A stretch of 64,000 nucleotides of DNA, from assembly GCF_958298935.1 (NCBI RefSeq), contig NC_084924.1, forward strand, positions 33,205,819-33,269,818, in the 5' to 3' direction. The translations under genes and the position numbers were made by a program. Below, piece after piece: positions 33,459 to 45,054 of this stretch (the first letter of the stretch is position 1; each line of letters starts with the position of its first letter). The notes beneath the pieces are model-generated. The model was not told the DNA's origin. It worked only from the letters and a program-made list of their open reading frames with translations, and searched no databases. The DNA is from Phragmites australis (Eukaryota > Streptophyta > Magnoliopsida > Poales > Poaceae).

Positions 33459-35138
33459 TGAAAAAGAACGGTGATATTTTAAAAGAGGTGAATTAAGATA
33501 CTTAAAAGATTAAACCAAATCAGTTAAAAAATTTCACATGATAAACATATATTAATTCCTATCTAAATATACTCTTGGTTTATCTAATATGTCTATTCTA
33601 CCGCTCAATTACAACCTATAGTCAATCCTAACAAACTATTCTAGGAAAGTAAATGTACAAAAGTAGATTATAAGAATGTAAATGTGAAAGCGTAAAGACG
33701 GTAGAGAAAACAAACTCGGCATAAGAGATTTTTATTCGGTAGTATCAATGGCATGAATATCACCCTAGTCCACATTGAAGCTCTACCAAGGATATGCTCC
33801 CGATCGTCAAGACTCTTCCAGTCACAACTCTTGAGTTCCCAAATCACAAAGACAATGCCTTAACCCGGATGAGATACCAAGCCATAATGACAAGGTCTCA
33901 CCATTAGCTTCTCTTTCGGTTACTTGTTGCCATCTTCACTTCGGAGCTTGAGCCACCAAGGTAAGGGTCTCCGTGTCCCTATACATGTGTCATGCCGCCG
34001 TTTCACACCAAGTCGAAGGGTCAACAAGCTTGAAAAACTCTGGCTCAAGGTGTCGGCGAGTCACCAAGACTCTAAGGCGTCGGCGTACCACCCGGTACAA
34101 GTTAGGATCACTTCTTGATCCACTCTTTAGGCAGTAATCACCCAACGACACTCTTTTTAGGCATATAAGCACTAATCGCTCACTAATTGTATGCTTAATT
34201 GCCTTGGATGATCATATTAAGCACATTGGTGGCTTGGATGTCTTTTCAAGTGTCTCTGTATTTCTCTGGACTCCAGCAGCATGCCACACCTTCAAATGAC
34301 TAAGTGAAGGGGTATTTATAGCCTCAAACCGGCCAACTAGCCGTTAACCCAACGACTCAGAAAAACTGTTAACACCAGATTATCCGCTAACAACAGTAGT
34401 ACAAACACCGAACAATCCAATGTGTACATCATCAGAAACTAGCTGTTGGATTCCCACTCAAAGTCATCCTGAACACCAGATACTCCGGTGAGATCCTTAA
34501 CTCCATCACCGGACCTTCCAGTGAGTTCACTTGAGCCAGACCGTGCCACTTCTTCTCTGCAAGAAATACTCCGGTGTGTTGATCTTCAGAGCACCAGACC
34601 TTCTGGTGCGTTGTTCTTCATTATTCAACACTTGTCGTCGCTTTTGCAAGAAATTCTCTGGTGCTACAATCCGGTGTGAACATTCCAAGCACCGGACTAT
34701 CCGGCCAAGTCTTCATATTTTCCTCTGCACAGGAAAATACTCTGGTGCACTTCCTTCGGTGTGCACAAGCCAAGCACTGGACTATACACTTAACTGTTCT
34801 CCATTCTTTAGCATATCACCCTTCTCTGAAAGAATTGCTCTGATGAGCACACTTGCTAATCACTTGACCTTCTGGTGAGGTCTTCAGCGTTCTCTCCCCT
34901 TTTGTTAGAAATACTCCGATGAGTTAACACACAGAGAACCGGACCATTCGGTGAGAGCAATTCTCCTAGGACTTCTCTAATTCAATCAATCTTTGTCCCG
35001 GCTGCGGTGGCTTCTTTATGTATTGTATCCGTGAGACCTATTAAATCATATACTTAATAAACATGTTAGTCCTAATGACTATATTATCATTAATCACCAA
35101 AATTACAATCATAGCCTAATATGATCATTTTCGCTACA
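33459..35138 (-). repeat. 3' LTR of the Sirevirus-like element
   Basis: 1680 bp, starting TGAAAAAG and ending CGCTACA on the + strand, next to a polypurine tract. It matches 46713-48350 over its whole length with many substitutions. 34360-34960 has repeated short palindromic words such as caccgga...ccggtg and ctccggtg, typical of Sirevirus U3. Confidence 0.88.
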
Positions 35139-35156
35139 ATCTTCCTCTTTTTGGTG
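35139..35156 (-). other. Polypurine tract of the Sirevirus-like element
   Basis: On the minus strand, CCAAAAAGAGGAAGAT directly precedes the LTR TG. A second purine motif, TAGGGGGAGT, lies at 35927-35936. Confidence 0.65.
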
Positions 35157-36384
35157 ATTAATGATAATACAACCAAAACAAGTGACAAATAATAAGTGAT
35201 ACAATTTGTAAAGAGCAGAAAGTCTTTCCACATTACTTGGATGCATATTCTTATCACTTAGTCATCTTTTGTTGTGGCTTCCCCTTTCTCCATTGCTATT
35301 ATTTTCCTTGATGGACCCATACAAGAGCTTCTGCATTGCATACTTTTGATACCAAATGTAAATGATTCCTCTTTATTAACCTTGACATCTTGCTTATTCT
35401 CCACTAGGCATGCCTCTTGCTTTGGTCTTCAAACTTCTCCCCTTTTGTCAACAATCTCAAAAAGGGCTAAAAACACATGTTGAACTCGAGGAAGAGTGTT
35501 AGAGCACATAGAGAGAGTTTCATAAATTATGATCCAATAAAATAATATCAATTGAAAACATATACTAACTGTGAAGATATGAAGCATTGATATCAATTGA
35601 AAAAGACAAACAAGGATCATAATTCATGAAACTCACATGATATAATATAAACTCTCCTTATATGTGTATACATATAATGAGACTCACTTGTGAATATCAC
35701 TTGTAAGAATATAGCAATATATGCACATCTAGACAATAAAAAGAGGTAGGAAGTTTAAGTCATATCATGTATGGAGTTAGCTTAAATGTAGAAATAAATT
35801 GACAATGATACCAATTGAAGCCTTTAAGCATCGTATACCTCCGGGGATATATCGATCACTCCATAAGACTATAAAAGATATCACTTGAAATACATGTTAG
35901 TCTCAAAATCACAACCTATAGGATATACTCCCCCTAAATATGTGCATACAAGTGTTAAATTCTTGTGAGGTATATGCACTTGTTATTGATAACAATAAGG
36001 ATTTATCCTATAGATTGGATCATAACACACGAAAGATACCAATTGTAAAAATAGTATCATGAAAAGAACCTACAACTAATAAACCATGTATGTTTCTCTT
36101 GAGAAAGAAAGAAACAAAAGCAGCCTGCCATATGAAAAATCTACACTAGGCATTGCAACAAATTGAAATATGCACATGCAATCTTAGACAAGGCAAATGA
36201 GCTGCAATAATTGAAAGATTTTTCATTTAGCCCCATTACCTCTTTTACCATCGGATGTGGATTTGGGTATATGATGATCATGATCTTCATCAATGTGTCC
36301 AATCTTGTGTACTTGGTTTCTTTGCTTGAATCTTCACTTCATCTTGTAAGTTAAGCCTCCAAATTCCCATAGCCGCTTCAGGCT
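35157..36384. other. 3' internal region of the Sirevirus-like element, non-coding
   Basis: Repeated words (taccaattg, atatgtgcatacaag, aactcacatg) without a long frame. In autonomous relatives pol would lie here; nothing of protease, integrase or RT is visible. Confidence 0.6.
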
Positions 36385-36723
36385 TCAAGTCTTCTTTGGA
36401 ATCCAAACTGATTGAGACCTCTTCATGTAGGTGATAACTTCCTTGGGCACCCAAATAGGTTGGTTCCACCCCCAGTCCTTTCTCCCAACCATATGTGCAA
36501 TCACTTTACCATTATTCTTCTTCTTAAGCTTGTAGTGGTTGCTCTTGATTTTGATCTTATGGTTGGGCTTGGTGTAGATATTAGAGGTCTTGTTGGAGAG
36601 GTTCATGATCTTCTTTATCTCCTTGATCTCCTTCTTGACTTGTTTGCATTGGAAGAATTTGTGGCCTTCTTGATGGCAATTGAAGCATGTCATGGTAGAT
36701 CCCTCTGCAGGCTTCTTCACCAT
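36385..36723 (-). pseudogene. gag C-terminus with CCHC zinc knuckle
   Basis: An open minus-strand piece with a C-x2-C-x4-H-x4-C knuckle (about residues 13-26), then a K/E-rich helix. Its upstream end coincides with the CACTA border. Across the CACTA element, the gag frame continues at 45055 when one atg copy is dropped. Confidence 0.75.
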
Positions 36724-37079
36724 GCACTATTGCAGAACCCTCTATCACTTCTGGCTCCAAAACCCCCTTCACTGCCGATTTTGGAGCCGGTAGTGGGTAA
36801 CGGGTAGTGATAGTCGGGGACTATCATTGTCTATGCGGAGGACCGGTAGTGAAAGATGTTTTCACTACTGGCTGAAGGCTCCAATCGGTAGTGATGCCTG
36901 GGAATCACTACCGATTGGTGGTTTTAGCCAGTTGTGATTCCGAAGGTATCACTGCCGACTAGAGCCTTCAACTGGTAGTGTTTTGCCTCTCTAGCCTCCC
37001 TCTCCTCTCCTCCCTATCCACCCTCTCTCTCTGTCCTATTTGTCCTCCCTCTCTCTCTACTCGATCTCTCCGTCTCTCT

Positions 37080-38280
37080 CTCTCTCAATACATGCATACA
37101 ATGAGACATATATTTAATGTGAATAAAAATAAAGGCACCTTCATTAATACATAGTAATCCATGTCATACAATGAAGGTGCTGGGCATCGACAAACACACA
37201 TATATACATAATAGTTATCACAGGTCACCCCCTAAAAAGTCAGTCGAGTTGAGCCAGTGCAGTATCCCTCTACCTCTCCCGCGATGAGGACTGTGTCTTC
37301 GCATGGACGACTAATGGCATGCATACGTCCAGAGATGTCTAGGGGCCGATGGTGGTGGAGCAAAGGACCCGACCACACCTGATCAACCGTAGCGTTACCT
37401 ATGTTCTAGGCTCGCCCGCGTGTCAAAGATGTCGAAGTCGGACCCTTGAACTCCGCTACGGTTTGAGCCCTCAGCCTCCTCCGCAGCGCACTGATGGGCC
37501 ACCCTCTCGTGCTCATCCACAATACACTGACAGTCCAACTTCTCATCCTCCTCCTTCTAGGCACACTTACGGGACACTGCTTCTTGCTCCTCCACAACGT
37601 AGAGCTGATGGGCCGACCTCTCATCCTCCTCCTTCCGGGCATGCTTACATGCCGCTGCTTCTTGCTCCTTCGCATCATCGTTGGAAGGTCATTCTGTCGA
37701 AGAGTCATCCGACGGTACAAACTCCAAAAGCTGGTCGAATGTCACAACAGGATCCTCCGGACCAGGTGCACTAACAGTGGGTACACCTCTACCATGGCTT
37801 CTTCGAGGCGATGGCTGGGGAGGTGGACTTCTTCTAGGAGATGGCTGAGGAGAGGGAGATCTTCGAGGCGACGACGGCCTGGGGTGTCATGGAGAGTAAA
37901 GGTTCTTGGTATCTGTCCCTGGTGGAAACACTATGTAGGCCTTCTTCCACGTGATGAATGTGTGCTCGTTCTCTCCTATAGTGTTTGATCGCTCTTCTAC
38001 AGGGTAGTCCACTTCAATATGATGGTACTGGTCAACTGCCTCATCTACTTAGACAACGACGTAGCCCTCTGGTATCAGAAGTCCGTAAAAATGTTCATGA
38101 GAGTTGTGGGGATAAGCCACGCTGGAAGCCACCTTGATGGTAATGTTTTTAGCACCAATATGTAGTTCACACGGTGTCCGTGTTGTGATGAGGTCCATGA
38201 GATAAGTGGTGGGTTCAGCTCCCGGAACTCTCGTGGATGCACAGCTACTCCGACGACTACCGGGGCTGAAACACGCAACA
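37080..38280. other. CACTA interior with tandem-like repeats
   Basis: 37540-37680 has two ~85-bp repeats (ctcatcctcctccttc ... gcttcttgctcctt). The minus strand is moderately open (37406-37720), with an R/S-rich product of no known family. It may be the C-terminal part of the TnpA-like gene. Confidence 0.4.
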
Positions 38281-38299
38281 TTAGGAGACGCTGCCGGTC

Positions 38300-39232
38300 A
38301 TTTCTGTTCGCTCACAATGGCACCCCGTTGACGCATGAGGGCTTGTTGTACTGCTTGTGCTATCTTTTCCTCTGTATGTTTCCTCTCTTTTTGTAGCGCT
38401 TGTTCAAGCATTTCTATCATCCTAGCTTGTTGTGCCTCTCGTTCTGCATCTCACTCTGCTTAGGATCTCTTTCGACTCTTGTAACTATCAATGTCGCCTG
38501 GAATCCATATTTCCAACCCATCACCCTAACGCCTCATGTGCAACCACCATGCTCCTTGTTTCTCAGTGCCAAGGTGAGCTCATCCCTATCCCTGTTTGGC
38601 TTAAAAGAGCCTTGTGCAGACTGCTCGTGGGTTTCTATAAGCTTTTTTTGCAAGAGTTTACGTCACTTACTGGTCTTTGGAGGTCATAAAACATAAGCTT
38701 CCATCATACGAGTAAGAAGCACCTCTCCCAAGAAGGAAGCACATCGATTGTTTGCTCTAGCCCTTCATCTCAGGCGTGACACCTCTCTCTCGTAGTTCAT
38801 CTAGTTGTTGTTGCCACTGCCATTCTTTCCTCATGTACCCATGACTACCGACTTTGTGGGAGCAGAAGTTTTTCTTCGAGTTTGCTTTGTTCACTCACTC
38901 AACCTCTATGCTTCTTCCGACAAGTTGTACTCTGCAAAGGCTTGCCGATGATCTTCCAATTATGGTTATTTGCCAAAATCTAGCGTTGTAACTTTCTGCA
39001 CATAGGTTCTATTCAGTGTGCCCTTCCAATTCTTAAATGAAAGGCCCATAATCATTAGCGTCTTATGCTTAACTACATCCATATTTGTCTCTACAGGAAA
39101 CTCAAACCTCTCTAATATCTTGGGCCACAGGATGTCGTTCTTGATTGAATCAGGAACCACGTGTGGATCACCTCGTTCACCAATCCACAATCTGTAGCTG
39201 ATGGGCATGTGATCCTTAATAGCTATCCCCAC
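38300..39232 (-). pseudogene. CACTA TnpA-like protein (plant transposase, Transposase_24 type), broken
   Basis: 39232-38966 is open and encodes the conserved block with ISYRLW-GERGDPH-VPDSIK, ILWPKI, and VKHKTL--MG-SFKNWKGTLNR. 38880-38760 continues the family pattern with SHKVGSHGYMRK and LDELRERGV in other frames. The upstream exon lies on the far side of the solo LTR (40742-40669), so the LTR interrupts the coding sequence. The family is the accessory DNA-binding protein of En/Spm elements, not the DDE transposase. Confidence 0.7.
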
Positions 39233-39417
39233 TGTCGGTGTATTCGGAACCAGGGGTCCCTAAGTCCCGAGACCAGGCCGTCCATCCGCCACATGTCACC
39301 ACCCTGCAAGATAAGAAGAAGCTAAGTCCTGGGAGAAGGTGCTCGGGGCCGCCGCCTCTGGTCCCCGAGCACCCCAGTTCCCCGATGATCCGCAGAGCCC
39401 AAATATCGGGAAGGAAA

Positions 39418-39780
39418 TGCTCGGGAGAGAGTGCTCGGGGCTGCACGTGGCAGCCCCCGAGGACTCGGTTCCCCGAAGGCCTCACCCAAGTACTCGGGAG
39501 AGAGTGCTCGGGGCTGCACGTGGCAGCCCCCGAGGACTCGGTTCCCCGAAGGTCCCACCGAAGTGCTCGGGAGAGAGTGCTCGGGGCTACACGTGGCAGC
39601 CCCCGAGGACTCGGTTCCCCGAAGGTCCCACCGAAGTGCTCGGGAGAGAGTGCTCGGGGCTGCACGTGGCAGCCCCCGAGGACTCGGTTCCCCGAAGGTC
39701 TCACCGAAGTCCTCGGGAGAGGGTGCTCGGGGCTACGCGTGGCAGCCCCCGAGGACCCGGTTCCCCGAAGGTTCGCACAA
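39418..39780. repeat. Five 73-bp tandem repeats with central CACGTGGC palindromes
   Basis: Units start near 39418, 39491, 39564, 39637 and 39710. Each contains an inverted repeat, ctcggggctgc and gcagcccccgag, around a central acgtg. Units 1-4 carry CACGTGGC, a G-box/ABRE-type sequence; unit 5 has CGCGTGGC. Confidence 0.92.
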
Positions 39781-40263
39781 GATCATTCGACGACCCGAAG
39801 GGTCCCATCGTCGGGGTGTCAGCCAGTCGAAGACCCAATGCCACATTTAATAGGCACGCGCGGCCTGACATCCTGACATCCTGACATTCTCAGCTGCCCA
39901 CGCCCCAGTGTCAGACCCTGCCATGCACTGGCAGGGGGGCGTGGGTCCATTAAATGCACGGGTCCCGTCCCGTTTCATCCGGGTGCCTCGGGATAACGTT
40001 GCCAGAATCGAAGCGCTCCGCCTGCCACCCTGCCCTGGCAGAAGAACAAGACAGGGTGGGCGCACCGGGCACCTCTGAGGCTGCCTGGTGGGCCCCCTTT
40101 ATGGCGCCCGAGGGCTTCCACAGTGGCGGGTGGTCGGATGCGCGCCGCATTTCTCCACCGCCCCTGTCACTTCGCCAAGACGAAATGATTACGCCTTTCT
40201 CCGTGGCACCTTGGCATTCGCATCCCCTCTTTCCCATTCAGGATATGTTGAGGTCGGCGCGCC

Positions 40264-40270
40264 TATAAAA
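40264..40270 (+). promoter_or_regulatory. TATA box of the solo LTR
   Basis: TATAAAA lies about 480 bp downstream of the repeat array and about 395 bp from the LTR end, where a U3 promoter would be. Confidence 0.55.
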
Positions 40271-40669
40271 GGAAAGGATGGAGAACACGTAAAAGGGATG
40301 GGAAGTGTGTGAAGAAGAGGACGCAGACGCTCGAACCAGCTCAAGCCAAGCTAGAACACGAGAGCCTCAAGCTCTTTATAAACGGCTCTCCCCTTGGAAC
40401 CAGATACATCCTTGAAGAATTCCCTTCAAGGATAAATATAGCGCTCACACAGGAGTAGGGAGTTACGCCTCCGTGCGGCCCGAACCTGTCTAAACCCCGG
40501 TGCACCCATTTTTCTCACATTAGGGCGATCATCTCCCACCAGCCATTGCATTTGTTTCTGTTCCCGCTTATTTCCCAAACAAGCTTATCCAGGATCATCC
40601 CCCCAGCCGAATCTCTAAAAAGGGGTCTCTCGGGATCCCTGCGACAGGAGTTCACCCTCCGACACCCAC

Positions 40670-42280
40670 AGACTGACTTGTATGCCCCCAGAAGTCTCTC
40701 TGGTGCAGTTAACTCCCCTGCTGGTGAGACCTCCATGATCACAAATCGTCCCTAGGCATTTCGAGGGACCTCAGGCACGATGCCGCTCCTGGGATTGCTC
40801 ATTGTCATGACCCTTAGGAGCATCAGGCATCTGCGTATAAGCAAAAAAATATTAAGAACCTATATGATAATATGTCGAACATATGCATTCTTCTACTTAT
40901 GAATTGTCTCATCAGCTCCACAGGCGTCTGTTTGGTCCAGATTGAGGTAGTGGCTTAGGCTACCTTCTTCAATGTTTGACGGCGCTACTACAACTCCTTG
41001 TAGCACCTAGCCCGGATCGATGGTTGGTGGTGTCATCCCTTTCTGGAAGTTCTGCATACGATGATGACGAGCGGTTAAGTATTCTACATATAGATAGCTG
41101 AGGAAGGAGGGAGATAGAGATAAAGCCGACGAGGGAGGGAGAGAGACTGTTGAAAGAGAGATAACCATGAAGGAGTCGCTTGATAAAATGCATACACATA
41201 CAATATTGTAATTGACTACATTATGATCACATTTAACAAAAAGAAGTCACATCTTACGTAGCAAAATAGGCACAAATATGCACAAAGGTACTCACAAGTG
41301 ACACATTGATCTTACAAGTCACATCATCTTACATAGCAAAATAATTGTTACAACAAGAACTAGGATTACGACATCTTTACACGTGAAATTAAACTTCTCC
41401 TTATTTTTAAAGGTAGTCAACTAATTTTACATAGCAAAATAATCAATCAATTTTAGCTTGGCTTGGATATCTTGACTATTGTATGCCGCAACAGCTTCCT
41501 GTTTGGACTTGTGTAATAACCATCCTAGTCGAGTTTGCATTCATATGTATGATCTCCAATTTCATCATTTGCAAAAATAAAAACAAGTATAAAAATAGTG
41601 CAATTTTTAATACAACATATAACAAGAGTAAAAAAGAAATATGGCCTCAATGTACAACAAGAACTGGATAATAGGTGTATAAAAGTACTCTCAAGAAATG
41701 AATAACAATTGGCCCTGGACAATCAATGTCCTGCCCCCTAATTGTTCTATTAAGTACTTCAACAACTGGATAAATTACTAAGTTCTCATCTAGTTATTAG
41801 AATCTGGACAGAATTCTCAAAAATCACACAATATCATCATGGACAGTGCTACTGTACCAAATCAGAGAGCACAGATTATAAAAAGGACAAGCAATTTCCT
41901 ACCGATACAGTAATAGAGACTGAATAACATGATTCAAACAAGTAATGGCAGAACAAAAAGGATTAATCGACTTCATTATCTAGAATCTGATATGCTAATC
42001 AATCTCTGAACTTACAACATACACTATCTAGGGATCAAATTATAATAGGTAGCTCACTGCAGAGACAACACAAGAAATATGTCTCGGTATATAAGTACAG
42101 ACCAGCAAAAACCATGAACAAGTCTCACCAGGGGCTACAACAAATATCAGACAACTAGAAAATCACATGTCTAAATTGTTATGCTCAGTAAATTGCCCAG
42201 TCTCAATGTATCAATTTATCATCAAGAAAAAGGAATATGTACTAGTATTATCCAAAACAAAAGAGTGAAAATACCCACAA
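40670..42280. other. CACTA interior, mostly non-coding
   Basis: 40669-40815 is the upstream part of the broken TnpA-like coding region. 40820-42280 is AT-rich with no recognisable domain; a polypurine stretch lies at 41098-41160. Confidence 0.45.
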
Positions 42281-42283
42281 GCA

Positions 42284-42560
42284 TCATTTGAACACACAGA
42301 AGGACCGAGACAACATCTGTTCTTATCATTTGAACACACAAAATGATCGAGGCAGCTTATCTGTTCTTATCATTTGAACACACAAAATGACCAGAAGCAG
42401 CATCTGTTCTTATCATTTGAACACACAAAAGGACCGATGCAACATATCTATTCTTATCATTTGAACACACAAAAGCACCACAAGCAACATCTATTCTTAT
42501 CATTTTAACACAAAAAAGGACCAGCACACAAGCATCTATTCCTATCAATTGAACACACAA
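42284..42560. repeat. ~55-bp minisatellite, about 5-6 copies
   Basis: Units share atctgttcttatcatttgaa and cacacaaaa, with variable gaccg/accag spacers. It is AT-rich and lies just upstream of GC-rich repeats inside the CACTA element. Confidence 0.85.
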
Positions 42561-42639
42561 GCAGTCGGCCATGAATCAGTACGAACTTGCGCTAAAACCC
42601 TAGGAATCAGAGCGGAGAAGGAGATGGAGGGGGAGCTGG

Positions 42640-42965
42640 GACCCCTACCTTGACGTCGGGGTGGTTGTCCATGGTGACGGCGGTGGTGGACGAGGGCGCA
42701 GGACACGACAGCCAGGCTCCTCGGCATTGGGGTGCTCGTCAGGGTGGAGGTAACGGGCTCCTTGGCGTCGGGGTGGTGGTCCTCGGCGATGACAGCGGTG
42801 GATGAGGATGTAGTGCACAACAACATGGGCTCCTCGGTGTCAGGGATGAGATGGCGAGCTCCTCGACATCGGGGTGGTGGTCCTCGGCTACGACGATGGT
42901 GGACGACAGCACAGGGCACGACAGTGCGGGTTCCTCGGTGTTGGGAGGCGATCCGGCGAGGGGCA
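42640..42965. repeat. GC-rich ~110-bp degenerate repeats in CACTA
   Basis: Recurring gctcctcgg, tcggggtggtggtcctcgg and gtggacga words. The long minus-strand frame across it (43042-42545) is low-complexity and I do not call it a gene. Confidence 0.6.
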
Positions 42966-43249
42966 CATGCTAGGAAGGGCAAAAAATTTCTAAGCATGAG
43001 AGGGTGCAGGCGTCGAGCACTTTTATAGGCGATGACTTTCACCGGCTGCTCAAGATGGAGACCAGTAGTGAAAGGAGAACTTCACTGCTGACTCTATAGG
43101 ACAATTGACAGTAAAACATATTTCACTGCCGGTCCAAGAAGTCAACTGGCAGTGAAACAACGTTGACTACCGGTTGAATATGTTCACCGACAGTGAAACC
43201 CCTTTGACTGTAGGTCCGGTGTGCAAAAAAAAATTATTTGAGCTACGCG

Positions 43250-43322
43250 CGCTCGCCAAGACTCGAACCCACGACCTACGCCAAGTAAGACCGAACAATT
43301 AAACCGCTACGCTACTCAAGTG
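43250..43322 (-). ncRNA. tRNA-like sequence with A and B boxes (degenerate)
   Basis: The minus strand has TAGCGTAGCGG (43304-43314), close to the pol III A box. 45 nt later it has GGTTCGAGTC (43260-43269), close to the B box GGTTCGANNCC. The spacing is that of a tRNA. The T-arm and acceptor arms do not pair well, so it is not a functional tRNA gene; it is either a tRNA-derived insert or a chance match kept in this CACTA family. Confidence 0.4.
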
Positions 43323-43800
43323 TTTTCGAATTAGTCTGTACTATCTATGCTGTTGACCTAAAATCCTATGCAAAATTTTATTCAATTTTCTAATTCAATA
43401 AAAATTTAAAATAAATATGTTCATACCTAAGTTTCTATATTGGGGCTTGCTATATATCTTAATTTCATCAATAAATATTTTAAATTATTAAAAATTGAAA
43501 ATAAACATGCTCATAACTATAGCTAATGCAAATCATGTAATTTGCTAGTGCTATTGCTAATTCATCAAAAATAAAAAATAGTAATACATAGTAATAGTGC
43601 TTGTGCTATTTCTAATTTATTAAAAATAAAAAATCAATATGCTCAATAATAAAGACATCTTCCATAACATAAGTGAGATATAATTGTATCTAAAATAAAT
43701 TCATACATAGTAATTAATATAATTTAGCTACTTTATCTTAACGATTCACCCTTCATTATGATCGTGGCATACATATGGAGGTTCGTTGGTGTTTTCCATG
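43323..43800. other. AT-rich CACTA interior
   Basis: Nothing recognised; repeated taattc/aaaaat words. Confidence 0.45.
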
Positions 43801-43804
43801 AGAC

Positions 43805-44032
43805 CTAGGTTGACGTCCTCTCCGAAGGAGGTAGAACGTCGAATTGATTGTAGTCCAACTCGTCAACGACATTCTCCACTCCGACAATCATTCTTTTTCC
43901 TTGAAGAACAACGTGACGCTCCTCCTTGTTAGCATCCATAGAAATTTTCTTTATTATTATACCCTTATATGCATGATATAGCGATAACTTATCAAAATTA
44001 AACATCACATTCACCCTCAAGATTAACCTCAT
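43805..44032 (-). pseudogene. CACTA TnpD-like C-terminal fragment (DUF4216-like)
   Basis: The piece encodes E-RHVVLQGKR-IVGVENVVDE followed by YNQFD-LPP, a pattern I know from the C-terminal region of En/Spm TnpD-type proteins. The DDE catalytic domain that should precede it is absent within the element. Confidence 0.5.
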
Positions 44033-44199
44033 GACACTCCACGACGTATCTAAAGAGCGATAAAGTGCGTCGAAATGAGAATGAATGAAATGTCATGAGA
44101 TGTAATCCAAACGACATGAAATATGGTAGAGATGTAGCGCATGAGGTTGTGAATGCAGTAGAGGAAGAATCATATAAATTGGAGTTCATTTGCCCACTT

Positions 44200-45051
44200 A
44201 ATTAACCAAATTACATGCTTGATGTTTTTAAATCCAAAATTATATGAGGTAGTTCAAATAAACTCACATGAGGGAAGTACTCAACATGGAAAAGATATTT
44301 TTATTGTGTAGGTATACATAGAGAGGACCTAAAAAATTACTTTCACATTTTATGATTTTTATTAATTTTTGTAGAAATTAATCAAGTTTAAAAGGCTTAA
44401 TCAAGACCAACAAACAATTAGTGCTAAACAAGCATTTCATGCTTGAAATATATTTTTCCTATACAGTGCATGACAAAATAAGATTTTGGATATTTCAAGA
44501 TTTAATTATGGATTAACAAGTTACAACATTTTTAATGAAATAGAGGTATTTCGGTGGAGATTTCATGAATTCATGTATTTTCTATCATGTAGATCGCGAC
44601 AAAACAAAACTAACAAACTTGGTTTTATATTTTTCTGAGCTCTAGATATTTTTCTACAAATTATAGATTATTTCAACCAATTTATCAATACAACTAATAT
44701 TCCTTTCGTCATTTTTGGGATTTTCCGATTTTGACCGGTTGCTGGCGGCAAATGGTGGCTGAGGTTGGCCGAGGAGGGGTACCAAAATGCTCAATGCACT
44801 GTGCAAACTCGTTTGAGGGGTCGGCAGCGGCATGTATGGCGGCAAGCACAACCGACAGCGACCATGGCTAGGCATCATTGCCACCTCAAGCTATCGGTCA
44901 GCAATGATTCCCCTTATCACTGTCGGTTCATAAGCTACGATGGTTGGTTCTTTCCGCACGGTCTATGAACCGGTAGTGATGCTCCATCATTGTTGGCCCA
45001 TAAGGAACCCGTAGTGATGTGCCAGCATATAAGTTTGGTTTTGTAGTAGTG
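44200..45051. other. Right end of CACTA, subterminal repeats
   Basis: 44200-44700 is AT-rich. 44885-45045 has ggtagtgatg, ctgtcggttcataag and tatgaaccggtagtg motifs leading to the inverted repeat at 45051. Confidence 0.6.
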
Positions 45052-45054
45052 ATG

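Larger units (their letters stand above)
39233..40664 (+). mobile_element. Solo LTR of the Tat gypsy family, perfect target duplication
   Basis: 1432 bp from TGTCGGTGTATTC to ...CCCTCCGACA, flanked by cccac at 39228-39232 and 40665-40669. Its 3' half matches, in reverse complement, the LTRs at 552-1405 and 5775-6640. It has five 73-bp repeats in U3, a TATA box at 40264-40270 and a shared R/U5 region. There is no internal sequence, so it arose by LTR-LTR recombination. Confidence 0.93.
36725..45051 (-). mobile_element. CACTA (En/Spm) element with 3-bp target duplication
   Basis: The left end CACTATTGCAGAACC and the reverse complement of the right end CACTACTACAAAACC form the inverted repeat. 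The target atg is duplicated at 36722-36724 and 45052-45054. Subterminal zones (36740-36990, 43040-43220, 44885-45045) are full of ggtagtga/tcactacc-type motifs, as usual for CACTA. TnpA-like and TnpD-like remnants are on the minus strand, but the transposase catalytic core is missing. A solo LTR sits at 39233-40664. Non-autonomous. Confidence 0.88.

Noticed and set aside
33032..33496. 154-codon ORF as a gene
   Set aside because: It crosses the hAT and copia insertion borders, so it cannot predate them, and no homology is evident.
39216..39884. Open frames of up to 212 codons across the solo LTR repeats
   Set aside because: A 73-bp repeat that rarely contains stops gives long frames in many phases; the products are simple repeats.
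42545..43042. 165-codon minus-strand ORF in CACTA
   Set aside because: Made of degenerate 110-bp repeats, and the opposite strand is also open.
43250..43322. Functional tRNA gene
   Set aside because: A and B boxes are present, but acceptor and T stems do not pair, and it lies inside a decayed CACTA element.
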